Positions 1-6,755 of a stretch of 15,977 nt of DNA are shown in pieces. The DNA lies in contig JAJZRH010000004.1 in the NCBI GenBank assembly GCA_021802795.1, positions 1-15,977 on the forward strand, written 5' to 3'. The translations under genes were made by a program, and so were the position numbers. A model generated the notes under the pieces. The model did no database searches. It was not told where the DNA came from and worked only from the letters and a program-made list of their open reading frames with translations. Each line of letters starts with the position of its first letter. The first letter of the stretch is position 1. The DNA is from a bacterium (GTDB lineage Bacteria > Patescibacteriota > Minisyncoccia > Phycocordibacterales > Phycocordibacteraceae).

Positions 1-311
1 ACGAGGAATTTTTGGAGCGTGAAGCCGCGTTCGGCGAGGTCGGCCTCAAGCTTTGCAAGGGCGGGATTGTTCGGGTTGTGGACGGCGAGCGAGAGCGTTT
101 TTGCCGTTTTCACGAATGCCGCCGCCTCGGCGAGGCGCGCCTGTTCCTCCGGTATGACGCGGAGCGCTTCATTGTCGACCTCCTTCAGGGACAGATCGAC
201 ATAGCCCATGCCGTATTTTTCAGAGAGGATGCGGGCGACATCCTCCTCTTCGCTTTCGCGGGTCTCGGCGAGTTTCCGGTCGCTCCCCCGGGTATCAAAA
301 GGCAGATCCAT
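1..311 (-). CDS. pilB: Type IV pilus assembly ATPase PilB/GspE family, N-terminal fragment
   Basis: The gene runs off the left edge, so only about the first 103 residues are visible. Reading from ATG at 311 down, the protein has a charged start (MDLPFDTRGSDRK), then EEEDVARILSEKYGMGYVDL, then ALRVIPEEQARLAEAA and LSLAVHNPNNPALAKLEADL. This is the pattern of the N-terminal MshEN/T2SSE_N domain that precedes the RecA-like ATPase domain in PilB and GspE. PilB powers pilin polymerisation at the inner membrane. The Walker motifs lie outside the window. The start codon sits at the edge of an inverted repeat (310-428). The pilM-N-O operon in this window probably serves the same machine but lies about 11 kb away. 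PilB rather than GspE is chosen because of those pilus genes. Confidence 0.8.
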   Translation of the reverse strand, partial: MDLPFDTRGSDRKLAETRESEEEDVARILSEKYGMGYVDLSLKEVDNEALRVIPEEQARLAEAAAFVKTAKTLSLAVHNPNNPALAKLEADLAERGFTLQKFL

Positions 312-428
312 CCCGTTAGAAATAGAACGCGAACGTGGCTTTCTCCACGCCGCCTTCCATTTGGTTAAGGTGTCCCGATAGAACCCTTTCTGCGATGGGG
401 TTTTTGCGTTCGCGATTTCTAACGGGAT
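310..428. repeat. Inverted-repeat element upstream of pilB
   Basis: ATCCCGTTAGAAAT at 310-323 is mirrored by ATTTCTAACGGGAT at 415-428. Inside these arms CGCGAACG (328-335) is mirrored by CGTTCGCG (407-414), with four extra bases in the left arm. About 71 bases lie between the arms, including a small hairpin CGTGG/CCACG at 334-349. No convincing gene lies between 312 and 554. The unit could be a REP- or MITE-like repeat, or a large cruciform in the pilB leader. Confidence 0.7.
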
Positions 429-475
429 CCATACGCCGCATCATACCATTGGCTCCGGCGCCTCGGGGGAGCTAC

Positions 476-505
476 TTGACAGATTGGCTTGAATAGTGGT
501 ATCAT
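476..505 (+). promoter_or_regulatory. Sigma70-type promoter of the lipoprotein gene
   Basis: A perfect -35 TTGACA (476-481) and a -10 TATCAT (500-505) are 18 bases apart. The predicted start near 512 leaves a leader of about 43 bases with a GGGAGG ribosome binding site at 545-550. It is the best -35 box in the window. Confidence 0.75.
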
Positions 506-554
506 TTTCCCGAATCCGCCTGCTGTTTTGGCGATAACTTTCCTGGGAGGAGCC

Positions 555-899
555 ATGCGCCACTTACGCTCAATTTTCGTTCTTTCCGCTCTCACTCTGG
601 CCGCCGGGTGCGCAACATCCGGGAGCCAGCACTACGCGGCTCCGATGCCGTGGTCGCCGCCGCCGCCGTATCGCTATGAGCCGCCGTCGGAATCAGCCGC
701 GCAACCGCAGGCGTCGCCCGACGTAGTCTGCGTTCCCCCGGCAAAACTGGTGCAGAACGGGCCCCGAAAGGAATGCCGGGCGCCGGAATCCTCGACGACC
801 ATAATCTGGTACCAGTCGGGACCCTATTGGGGTGTGCCGGCCTACGGGGGATACTCCTACGACTCCAGCCGCCCCGGCCACAAATGGAGGCTGTGGTAG
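555..899 (+). CDS. Small Pro/Tyr-rich lipoprotein, function unknown
   Basis: This 114-residue protein starts at ATG 555, four bases after the Shine-Dalgarno GGGAGG. An upstream in-frame start at 489 is less likely because it lacks such a site and would bury the signal peptide. Residues 1-18 form a signal sequence (MRHLRSIFVLSALTLAAG) ending in a lipobox LAAGC, so Cys19 is the expected lipidation site. The mature part is rich in proline and tyrosine (PWSPPPPYRYEPP), has two further cysteines (59 and 74), and ends with aromatic/Gly repeats (GPYWGVPAYGGYSYDSS). No known domain is recognised. It forms its own transcription unit, with a strong promoter before it and a terminator after it. A surface or envelope role is inferred only from the lipobox. 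Confidence 0.75.
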   Translation: MRHLRSIFVLSALTLAAGCATSGSQHYAAPMPWSPPPPYRYEPPSESAAQPQASPDVVCVPPAKLVQNGPRKECRAPESSTTIIWYQSGPYWGVPAYGGYSYDSSRPGHKWRLW

Positions 900-911
900 C
901 AGGAACAACTT

Positions 912-950
912 GTGCGCTCGTCTCCTCGGAGGCGGGCGCACTTTCTTTTT
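912..950 (+). terminator. Rho-independent terminator after the lipoprotein gene
   Basis: The outer stem GTGCGC (912-917) pairs with GCGCAC (936-941). The inner stem CGTCTC pairs with GAGGCG around a CTCG loop. The T-rich tract TTTCTTTTT (942-950) follows directly. It lies 12 bases after the lipoprotein stop and just before the tsaE promoter. Confidence 0.85.
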
Positions 951-956
951 CGGCGG

Positions 957-962
957 TACAAT
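957..962 (+). promoter_or_regulatory. -10 box TACAAT of tsaE, probable leaderless start
   Basis: TACAAT ends 10 bases before the tsaE ATG at 972, so transcription should begin about 2-3 bases before the start codon. No Shine-Dalgarno sequence is present. The -35 region is poor. Confidence 0.5.
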
Positions 963-971
963 GGCCGCATT

Positions 972-1433
972 ATGGAGAAGTCAGTTGCGACGCTTTCCGA
1001 ATTTGAGGCCGAGGCGGTCCGCTTCGCGAGCCAGCTCATGCCGCACGAACAGGCGACGCTCGTGACGCTTTCAGGCGAGCTCGGCGCGGGAAAGACCGCA
1101 TTCGCCAAAGCGATCGCGCGAGCGCTCGGCATCGAGGAGATCGTAACGAGCCCCACCTTCGTTCTTGAGAAGATATATCTCCTTCCGGAAGAGAAAGCTT
1201 TTAACTACGGAATGCCGAAGCCTTCGTTCAAGCGCCTCGTGCACATTGATGCGTATCGTTTGGAAAGGGGAAGCGACCTCAATGCACTAGGGTTTGACGA
1301 ACTGGTCCGGGATGCCGATAACCTCATCCTGCTTGAGTGGCCGGAGAAGGTGGCGGACGCGCTTCCCGCGCCGGCGGTGAGGATCGCCCTCGCTTCGCAC
1401 CCGGACGGTTCCCGCACCATTTCCTATGGCTAA
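972..1433 (+). CDS. tsaE: tRNA threonylcarbamoyladenosine biosynthesis ATPase TsaE
   Basis: This 153-residue protein has the family's usual length. TsaE is the ATPase that, with TsaB and TsaD, completes the t6A37 modification of tRNAs reading ANN codons. The P-loop is GELGAGKT (35-42), followed by the switch-like TSPTF (59-63), HIDAYRL (91-97) and the C-terminal LLEWPEK (120-126), all typical of TsaE/YjeE. The ATG at 972 is chosen because it gives the standard N-terminus and follows a -10 box closely. The stop overlaps the polA start by 8 bases (ATGGCTAA), so the two are probably translationally coupled. TsaB and TsaD are not in the window. Confidence 0.93.
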   Translation: MEKSVATLSEFEAEAVRFASQLMPHEQATLVTLSGELGAGKTAFAKAIARALGIEEIVTSPTFVLEKIYLLPEEKAFNYGMPKPSFKRLVHIDAYRLERGSDLNALGFDELVRDADNLILLEWPEKVADALPAPAVRIALASHPDGSRTISYG

Positions 1434-3810
1434 AAAAACGGAAAAGGAGCGCATCGTCCTCCTGGATACGCACGCCATCATTCATCGCGCATACCACGCG
1501 CTATCCGCCGCGGAACTCACGGGGCCTTCAGGAGAACCGACGGGAGCTCTGTACGGCCTCGTTGCGATGCTCCTCAAGATAATCACCGATCTGAAACCAG
1601 ACTACATCGCCGCGTGTTATGACCTGGCCGGGCCGACCATCCGCCACGAGGCGTACGAAGGATATAAGGGCACGCGCGCAAAAACCGACGACGCGCTCGT
1701 ATCACAGATACAGGAATCGCGTAAGGTATTTGAGGCATTCTCCATACCGCTCTATGAACGGGAGGGATTTGAAGCGGACGATCTGCTCGGCACCATCGCG
1801 CACGAGCTCGCGACTGAGAAACACGTCGACGTCATTATCGCCTCCGGCGACATGGATATGCTCCAGCTGGTCGACGACGAGCGCGTGCGTGTTTTCACCT
1901 TGAAAAAAGGGATCAATGACACGATTCTCTACGACGAGAAAGCGGTCGTGGAGCGATTTGGGTTCAAACCGCCGCTTATTCGGGACCTGAAGGGCATCAT
2001 GGGCGACCCGTCCGACAATATAAAGGGAGTGCCCGGTGTTGGAGAGGGGAGCGCGCTGAAACTGATACAGACGTACGGGGACTTGGAAAAAATTTACAAA
2101 GCCCTTAAGAAAAAAGGAGTTGAGGCGGTTGCAAAGGAAGCGAACATCCAGAAGCGGTACGCGCAGCTCGTTCTTGAGAACGAGGAGGACGCGCGTTTCT
2201 CGAAGTCGCTCGCGACGATACGGCTCGATGCACCGATAGCATTCACGCTCCCCGAACGCGCGTGGCGCGAAACTATTGACGCGCAAAAGATGTTCGCAAT
2301 GTGCGATGAGTTCGGTTTCCGCACGCTCAAAGAAAGGATCAAGATGCTGTTCAAGAACGAGCCGGAAGCGGGGGAGACGCCGGAACTCGTACCGGAGGAG
2401 GTGGATGCGACACGCTTCGCCGAAGCGCAGGCAATGCTCTGGCTCATCTCATCGGAGTTCACAAAGCCGTCATTGGACGACCTGCTCGCATTTACGAAAG
2501 AGCGCAAATTCGATGCGGCATACGCCAAGCTTGAGAAGCAAATAGCGGAGCTCGGACGCGTGCGCGAGGTATATGAACACATAGAGAAGCCGCTCATTCC
2601 GGTCATACGGAAAATGGAGGAGCGCGGCGTACTTGTCGATCCTGCCGTGCTCCGGAAACTCGCGACGACCTACCGCGCCGAGCTCGAAGAAATAGAGAAG
2701 CGCATCTACAAAGCCGCCGGGCACGAATTCAACGTCAGTTCGCCGCAACAGCTGGGCGTTGTACTGTTTGACGAACTGAAGATAATTCCCGAGAAGCAGA
2801 AGAAGACGGCGGGAGGGCAACGCTCCACGCGCGAAAGCGAACTGGAGAAAATACGCGGCGAGCACAAAATCGTGGGCGACATCTTGGAATACCGCGAGTT
2901 GAAGAAACTGCTCTCCACCTATATTGATAATCTTCCGCCGCTCTTGGATGCGGATAACCGCCTGCACGCCGAGTTCGTCCAGACCGGCACGACGACCGGC
3001 CGGATGGCATCGCAGAACCCGAATCTGCAGAACATACCGCTCCACTCCGAGCGCGGCCGCATGATACGCCACGCATTCGTCGCGACCAAGGGTTTTACGC
3101 TCGTGGCGCTGGATTATTCTCAGGTGGAATTGCGGCTTGCGGCCATCCTCTCGGGCGACAAAAAGCTCTGCGACATATTCAAGAGCGGACGCGACGTGCA
3201 CCAAGAGGTTGCGGCGCAAGTATTCCACGTCGCCACGGAGGACGTGGACCGGGAGATGCGCCGCAGGGCGAAGGTCATCAACTTCGGCATCCTCTACGGC
3301 ATGGGCGTGAATGCGCTTCGCGCTCAGCTGGGGAGCACCACCGCGGAAGCGCATCAGTATCTGGAGGACTATTTCAGCACATTCAAAACGCTCGCCGAAT
3401 ACTTAGAGCGCACGCGCGGCTTCGCGCGCAAACACGGCTACACGGAGACCCTCTTCGGCCGCCGCCGGCAATTCCCGGAGATGAAATCGTCGCTCCCGTA
3501 CGTGCGCGCGCAGGCGGAGCGCATGGCCATCAATGCCCCCCTGCAGGGGACGCAGGCGGACATCATCAAGCTGGCGATGGTGCGCGCGGACGAGATGCTG
3601 GGGAAAGAGAAGGCGAGCGAGGACGCCCACCTCCTCCTGCAGGTGCATGATGAATTGGTGTATGAGATACGCACGGAGCGCGCCGAGGCGCTCGCCGCGA
3701 AGATAAAAGAAATAATGGAATCCGTCCTGCCGGAAACCGAGACGCGCGGCGTACCGGTCATTGCCGCGCTGAAGACGGGCCCGGATTGGGGCTCCATGGA
3801 AGAACAATGA
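1426..3810 (+). CDS. polA: DNA polymerase I without a proofreading domain
   Basis: 794 residues. The 5'-3' flap exonuclease domain occupies about 1-300: VLLDTHAIIHRAYHAL with D14, EGFEADDLLG with D118/D119, SGDMDM with D142/D144, and GDPSDNIKGVPGVG with D194/D197. The family-A polymerase domain follows: TGRMASQNPNLQNIP (524-538), motif A LDYSQVELR with D563, motif B RRRAKVINFGILYG with K616, F620 and Y624, and motif C QVHDELV with H741/D742. Between roughly 310 and 390 there is only a short helical stretch with none of the DEDD exonuclease residues, so 3'-5' proofreading is predicted to be absent. E. coli PolI is 928 residues. The start overlaps tsaE by 8 bases, and the stop overlaps the next gene through ATGA. 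Expected role: Okazaki fragment processing and repair synthesis. Confidence 0.97.
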   Translation: MAKKTEKERIVLLDTHAIIHRAYHALSAAELTGPSGEPTGALYGLVAMLLKIITDLKPDYIAACYDLAGPTIRHEAYEGYKGTRAKTDDALVSQIQESRKVFEAFSIPLYEREGFEADDLLGTIAHELATEKHVDVIIASGDMDMLQLVDDERVRVFTLKKGINDTILYDEKAVVERFGFKPPLIRDLKGIMGDPSDNIKGVPGVGEGSALKLIQTYGDLEKIYKALKKKGVEAVAKEANIQKRYAQLVLENEEDARFSKSLATIRLDAPIAFTLPERAWRETIDAQKMFAMCDEFGFRTLKERIKMLFKNEPEAGETPELVPEEVDATRFAEAQAMLWLISSEFTKPSLDDLLAFTKERKFDAAYAKLEKQIAELGRVREVYEHIEKPLIPVIRKMEERGVLVDPAVLRKLATTYRAELEEIEKRIYKAAGHEFNVSSPQQLGVVLFDELKIIPEKQKKTAGGQRSTRESELEKIRGEHKIVGDILEYRELKKLLSTYIDNLPPLLDADNRLHAEFVQTGTTTGRMASQNPNLQNIPLHSERGRMIRHAFVATKGFTLVALDYSQVELRLAAILSGDKKLCDIFKSGRDVHQEVAAQVFHVATEDVDREMRRRAKVINFGILYGMGVNALRAQLGSTTAEAHQYLEDYFSTFKTLAEYLERTRGFARKHGYTETLFGRRRQFPEMKSSLPYVRAQAERMAINAPLQGTQADIIKLAMVRADEMLGKEKASEDAHLLLQVHDELVYEIRTERAEALAAKIKEIMESVLPETETRGVPVIAALKTGPDWGSMEEQ

Positions 3811-4496
3811 TCTACCTTTTTTACGGCACCGATGTTGAAAAAACGCGCGCCAAGGCGTTCGAATGGGTGGCGAAGGCGCGGACTAAGGAACCGAACTTGG
3901 CGTACGCGCGGCTCGCGCGCGAGGAACTTTCGGATGCCGCGCTCGAAGATGCGGCGCTCTCGGGAGGGCTCTTCGTCGCGCGCCTGCTGGTACTCATCGA
4001 CGACCCATTCCCAGCCGCGCGTGCGGCAAATGACGAGGAGGAGAGCGGGGAGACCGGCACCGCCAGCGTTCTTGAAGAGCATCTCGACGCGCTCGCCGCG
4101 TCCGACAACGCTATCGTCATCCTTGCGCCGAAACTTCCCGCCGCAAAAGCGAAAAAGATCGCCGCAAAAGCGAAGATGGAATATAAATACGACAAGCCGG
4201 CTTCCCGCGAAGTCGAGCGCGGGTTCAATTCGAATCTGGTAAATGCGCTTTCCGCGCGCAGCCGTGACAAATTGTGGCTGGAAATAAATCGGGCGCTCTC
4301 CGCGGGCGATGCGCCTGAAATGCTTCACGGCCTTCTCCACTGGAAGGCGCGCGACCTGATGGAGAAGGGCGGCCGCGCCTGGGAGCCGCAGGAAGCGCGC
4401 TCGCTGTCGCTCGCGCTCATTGAGCTTCTGCAGAACTCCCGCCGGGGCGGCTTGGATCTGGGGCTTTCTTTAGAGAGGTTTGCACTGTCAGTTTGA
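3807..4496 (+). CDS. DNA polymerase III delta subunit-like protein (HolA-like)
   Basis: This 229-residue protein starts at an ATG inside the polA stop (ATGA). The N-terminus MIYLFYGTDVEKTRAKAFEW matches the opening of HolA proteins, where a chain FLYG-D is followed by a helix. A second strand (ARLLVLIDDP, 58-67) is followed by an acidic linker and NAIVILAPKLP. The C-terminal helices (ALIELLQNSRRGGLDLGLSLERFAL) resemble HolA domain III. Full-length HolA is about 340 residues, so this is a short form; a Walker A motif is not expected in delta. In bacteria delta opens the sliding clamp in the clamp loader. Co-transcription with polA fits a replication role. Similarity is weak, so the family assignment is moderate. 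Confidence 0.6.
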   Translation: MIYLFYGTDVEKTRAKAFEWVAKARTKEPNLAYARLAREELSDAALEDAALSGGLFVARLLVLIDDPFPAARAANDEEESGETGTASVLEEHLDALAASDNAIVILAPKLPAAKAKKIAAKAKMEYKYDKPASREVERGFNSNLVNALSARSRDKLWLEINRALSAGDAPEMLHGLLHWKARDLMEKGGRAWEPQEARSLSLALIELLQNSRRGGLDLGLSLERFALSV

Positions 4497-4573
4497 GAGC
4501 TTGCACCCCGGAGTATGGGCTATTCTATACGGAGGAACCCGAGCGTTTCGGGGGATAGAAAAGGAGACGGACC

Positions 4574-4882
4574 ATGGTCGACGTTCAAAAAGAACAGCAA
4601 CTGCAGAAGCAGCTCGCCGCCCTCCGTCTCCAAATAAAGGAAAGGAGAACGAGGCTCTTTATTTGGCTCGGCGGGACGTTCGGCGATTTCTTTCTCGGGA
4701 TCGCCTGCGTGCCGGCACGATCCGGGCATACGTCTTTCACGGAGATGTTCGGCATGCTTCCGATAGTTCTGTTCCTTGTCTTCGGAACTGCGGCGGTCAT
4801 CGCCGGGTGGCGGGTCGGCAAAGCCGAGGATCGCGCTCGCGCGGTGGAGGTGGAGATCCAAGACCTATACGAGTGCGGATAG
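4574..4882 (+). CDS. Small two-helix membrane protein, unknown function
   Basis: 102 residues from ATG 4574, seven bases after the Shine-Dalgarno AAGGAG (4561-4566). A charged, glutamine-rich N-terminal helix (VQKEQQLQKQLAALRLQIKERR) looks like a short coiled coil. Two likely membrane segments follow (about 27-47 and 59-79), then a charged C-terminal helix (GKAEDRARAVEVEIQDLYE). The two helical ends would lie on the same side of the membrane. No family is recognised. It lies 77 bases after the holA-like gene and may be read from that operon, but its own ribosome binding site and a weak upstream TTGCAC/TATAC pair (4501-4530) leave room for a separate promoter. Confidence 0.65.
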   Translation: MVDVQKEQQLQKQLAALRLQIKERRTRLFIWLGGTFGDFFLGIACVPARSGHTSFTEMFGMLPIVLFLVFGTAAVIAGWRVGKAEDRARAVEVEIQDLYECG

Positions 4883-4885
4883 TAA

Positions 4886-4905
4886 TCGGCCACGGAAGTG
4901 GCCGA
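4886..4905. terminator. Hairpin between convergent genes, possible terminator
   Basis: TCGGCCAC (4886-4893) pairs with GTGGCCGA (4898-4905) around a GGAA tetraloop. It lies 4 bases after one stop codon and 2 bases from the stop of the convergent gene. There is no T-tract on either strand, so it may protect 3' ends rather than terminate transcription. Confidence 0.45.
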
Positions 4906-4907
4906 CA

Positions 4908-5492
4908 CTATTTCCCTGCGGCGCGCGGCGCGCGGAGCGACAGTATGGCGATGATAGTAGAGCCGAGCACGGTGTAGACGGGGAAGAGCAGATTATAGAT
5001 AGTGAAATCCCGGGTTGCGACAAGTTCCAGCGTGATGCCGATCACGTACAAAATCCACAGAGTTGACGGTTCGGATGTCGGATCTTGGTAGGTTTTTATA
5101 ATTGTCGGAGTCGTTACCGACAGATCGGCGATGATGCTCAAAATGATCGCGGTCAGCGGTTCTTTGGTGATCGCCCAGAGGATGATCGCCAGCGTGGCGA
5201 GAGCGATGCAGATCCCGTCCGCGCGCGTCCATACGGCACGGCCCATGTAGAGCGCCGTGAAAGCGATGGCGGTCGTACTTATGGTTGAAATGAGCGGAAC
5301 AGCGAGGGACCAGTCGATGCCCTTTGAAGCCTGAGCGGCGGTGGCAATAATAAAGAGGAGCGCCCAGCCGAACCATGACACTGCGCTTGGCCGCGTCGTG
5401 CTCGTAATGATGCTTTTGATATAGGGAACGATAAGCGCGAGCAACAATAAGCTTGCTCCGGTACCGACTACGGTATGCCAGTCAGGATTCAT
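4908..5492 (-). CDS. Seven-helix membrane protein with a PQ-loop-like internal repeat
   Basis: 194 residues from ATG 5492. That start lies 8 bases after an extended -10 box (TGCTACTCT, 5508-5500), which supports it over the upstream TTG at 5549. Hydrophobicity suggests about seven membrane spans. Two segments resemble each other: VPYIKSIITSTTRPSAVSWF (22-41) and TPTIIKTYQDPTSEPSTLWI (128-147), each with P-x-IIK, a short polar loop, P-S and a tryptophan. This is the layout of PQ-loop/SWEET transporters (two triple-helix repeats), although the canonical PQ is P-Y and P-T here. A small-molecule transport role is only an inference. It is convergent with the small gene ending at 4882. Confidence 0.65.
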   Translation of the reverse strand: MNPDWHTVVGTGASLLLLALIVPYIKSIITSTTRPSAVSWFGWALLFIIATAAQASKGIDWSLAVPLISTISTTAIAFTALYMGRAVWTRADGICIALATLAIILWAITKEPLTAIILSIIADLSVTTPTIIKTYQDPTSEPSTLWILYVIGITLELVATRDFTIYNLLFPVYTVLGSTIIAILSLRAPRAAGK

Positions 5493-5499
5493 TACAACT

Positions 5500-5508
5500 A
5501 GAGTAGCA
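5500..5508 (-). promoter_or_regulatory. Extended -10 box (TG-C-TACTCT) of the membrane protein gene
   Basis: On the minus strand TG, one base, then TACTCT ends 8 bases before ATG 5492. Transcription would start almost at the A of the start codon, and no Shine-Dalgarno sequence is present. This is a leaderless arrangement. Confidence 0.5.
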
Positions 5509-5567
5509 CTAGAAGAAATGGGTAGTAGGTGGTAGAAATACGAGTACAAGTCCGAGCCAGAGGCCGC

Positions 5568-5647
5568 GCGCCCGTATGGAGTACCATACTGTGCGCTCGC
5601 TCGGAGTAAGAGGATGAAAGTAATCTTTTATTCTCTTATCCTCGCTC
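5568..5647 (+). ncRNA. Structured leader of tRNA-Lys with tRNA 5'-end mimic (copy C)
   Basis: The leader opens with GCGCCCGTA, identical to the first nine bases of the tRNA-Lys gene that begins 80 bases later. It folds into a hairpin at 5568-5596 (GCGC..GTATGG, loop AGTA, CCATAC..GTGCGC) with one internal mismatch/bulge. TCGCTCGG follows at 5597-5604. A second stem pairs GAGGAT (5610-5615) with ATCCTC (5638-5643), extended by flanking GTAAGAG/CTCTTAT-type pairs, and ends just before the tRNA. It resembles the leaders at 9147-9224 and 14363-14441, but its loop and second stem have diverged. Confidence 0.6.
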
Positions 5648-5720
5648 GCGCCCGTAGCTCAGCTGGTAGAGCAGCTCCCTTTTAAGGAGAAGGTCGTTGG
5701 ATCGTTCCCAACCGGGCGCA
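5648..5720 (+). tRNA. tRNA-Lys (anticodon UUU)
   Basis: A full cloverleaf: acceptor GCGCCCG/CGGGCGC, D stem GCTC/GAGC, anticodon loop CTTTTAA giving UUU, and T stem GTTGG/CCAAC. The discriminator is A73 and CCA is not encoded. Two oddities: base 27-43 is a G-A mismatch, and the T-loop reads ATCGTTC rather than TTCGATC. The conserved T54-A58 pair is therefore swapped to A54-U58, while U55, C56 and G57 are kept. It is preceded by the mimic leader, and its 3' end lies 25 bases from the convergent gene ending at 5746. Confidence 0.93.
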
Positions 5721-5745
5721 CAAAAGATACTATAGGTTTGCGGTT

Positions 5746-6705
5746 TTAATACGAGAACGCATCCACCGTATTGCCCTTCACATCGAGCAATTTCACCAGT
5801 TCGCGCTGGGTCCGCCACATTGAGTTCGTTCGTCCGAGATAAATGCGCCACGTCACGCCCTTAAAGTCCGGGTCGTTCCGGTGCGCGTCCACGCATCCGT
5901 TGTAGTTGAGGTATTTCACCAGGAAACTCTGGCACTGGCTTGAGGCGCTGACCGGCGGCGAGAGCGTCACTTGGCAGCGCGGGATCTTGTTCACGTAATC
6001 GATGCATGCGGCGTCGCGGATGTAGCCGGTGCCATAGAGCGATGCGAGTTCATCGGACGGGAGCGGGCAATTCTGGGGCAAGGGCGGAGCAAAGCTTTGG
6101 AATGTGCTGAAGTAGCCGATGCATTTGTTCTCCCGGAAAGATGCGCCGATGGGCGACTGGCCGGAAATGACGATCGCGCGGTCGCCCGGCGAGAGCACGA
6201 TATCCTGCGCGGCGTTTATGACGCCGGAGGTCGGAACCTCGGTCCCTTTTGGTATGAGCGCGGAAGCGCCGCTCGCATCGCTCTCGAGCGACCACTCGGA
6301 GAGGTCGACCGGTACATTTGAACTCGAGGAAACGCTTATCTCAATGTATTCGTTCTTCGGATCCGCAGAGCCGGCGCCAGAGACGTAGTGGTTCATCGAA
6401 ACAATGCCGCGGTAGGTTGAGGGCGAACCGAAAGTGCTTCCCCCGACAAAGGTGGGGACTGACGTCCCGGAATCACCCGGAACATTCCCGCCGCTTGAAG
6501 AACCCGGCAGAGACACGTCCGTTCCGCCAATGCCGTACGGCGCGCGGGGAAGCGAGAGATAAGTCCCGCCGCCGAGAGCTCCCGGTTCTGCAAGCCGCGG
6601 ACCGGTGAAAGCGATAGGGTGCAGGGGGCCGCCGGTAGCGACCCAGACGAGGAAAATGAAGACAAAGACGCCTATGAAAAACCATGAGTCGTGCATATCT
6701 CCCAT
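5746..6705 (-). CDS. Exported lamin-tail-like domain protein with six cysteines
   Basis: 319 residues. A hydrophobic segment at 8-24 (WFFIGVFVFIFLVWVAT) acts as a membrane anchor or uncleaved signal, with no lipobox. A Gly/Ser/Pro-rich linker (about 36-95) leads to a domain that begins NEYIEISVSSSSNVPVDLSEWSLES (118-142). This resembles the start of lamin-tail domains (edge strand, then W-x-L). The rest has LSPGDRAIVISG (171-182) and six cysteines (195, 213, 234, 244, 258, 271), probably disulfide-bonded outside the cell. The C-terminus, LLDVKGNTVDAFSY, is the typical final strand of the fold (D-x-x-G-x-x-V-D). I associate similar proteins with Parcubacteria, with no known function. It follows the MurE-like gene by 50 bases but has its own extended -10 box. 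Confidence 0.7.
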   Translation of the reverse strand: MGDMHDSWFFIGVFVFIFLVWVATGGPLHPIAFTGPRLAEPGALGGGTYLSLPRAPYGIGGTDVSLPGSSSGGNVPGDSGTSVPTFVGGSTFGSPSTYRGIVSMNHYVSGAGSADPKNEYIEISVSSSSNVPVDLSEWSLESDASGASALIPKGTEVPTSGVINAAQDIVLSPGDRAIVISGQSPIGASFRENKCIGYFSTFQSFAPPLPQNCPLPSDELASLYGTGYIRDAACIDYVNKIPRCQVTLSPPVSASSQCQSFLVKYLNYNGCVDAHRNDPDFKGVTWRIYLGRTNSMWRTQRELVKLLDVKGNTVDAFSY

Positions 6706-6711
6706 GGGGGA

Positions 6712-6720
6712 ATAGTATCA
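6712..6720 (-). promoter_or_regulatory. Extended -10 box (TG-A-TACTAT) of the lamin-tail-like gene
   Basis: On the minus strand TGATACTAT ends 7 bases before ATG 6705, with CCCCC between and no Shine-Dalgarno sequence. A leaderless transcript beginning at or next to the ATG is predicted. Confidence 0.55.
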
Positions 6721-6755
6721 AACTTCCGCAAGAAGTCGCACTGCATGAGCACCGC

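Noticed and set aside
12..368. Plus-strand open frame of 118 codons at the left edge
   Set aside because: The minus strand here encodes a recognisable PilB N-terminal domain, so the plus frame is its shadow.
2470..3354. Open frame of 294 codons on the minus strand opposite polA
   Set aside because: It lies wholly antisense to conserved polymerase motifs and shows no protein-like pattern of its own.
3438..4340. Open frame of 300 codons on the minus strand across the polA/holA-like junction
   Set aside because: It is a shadow of two coupled plus-strand genes and has no start signal or domain.
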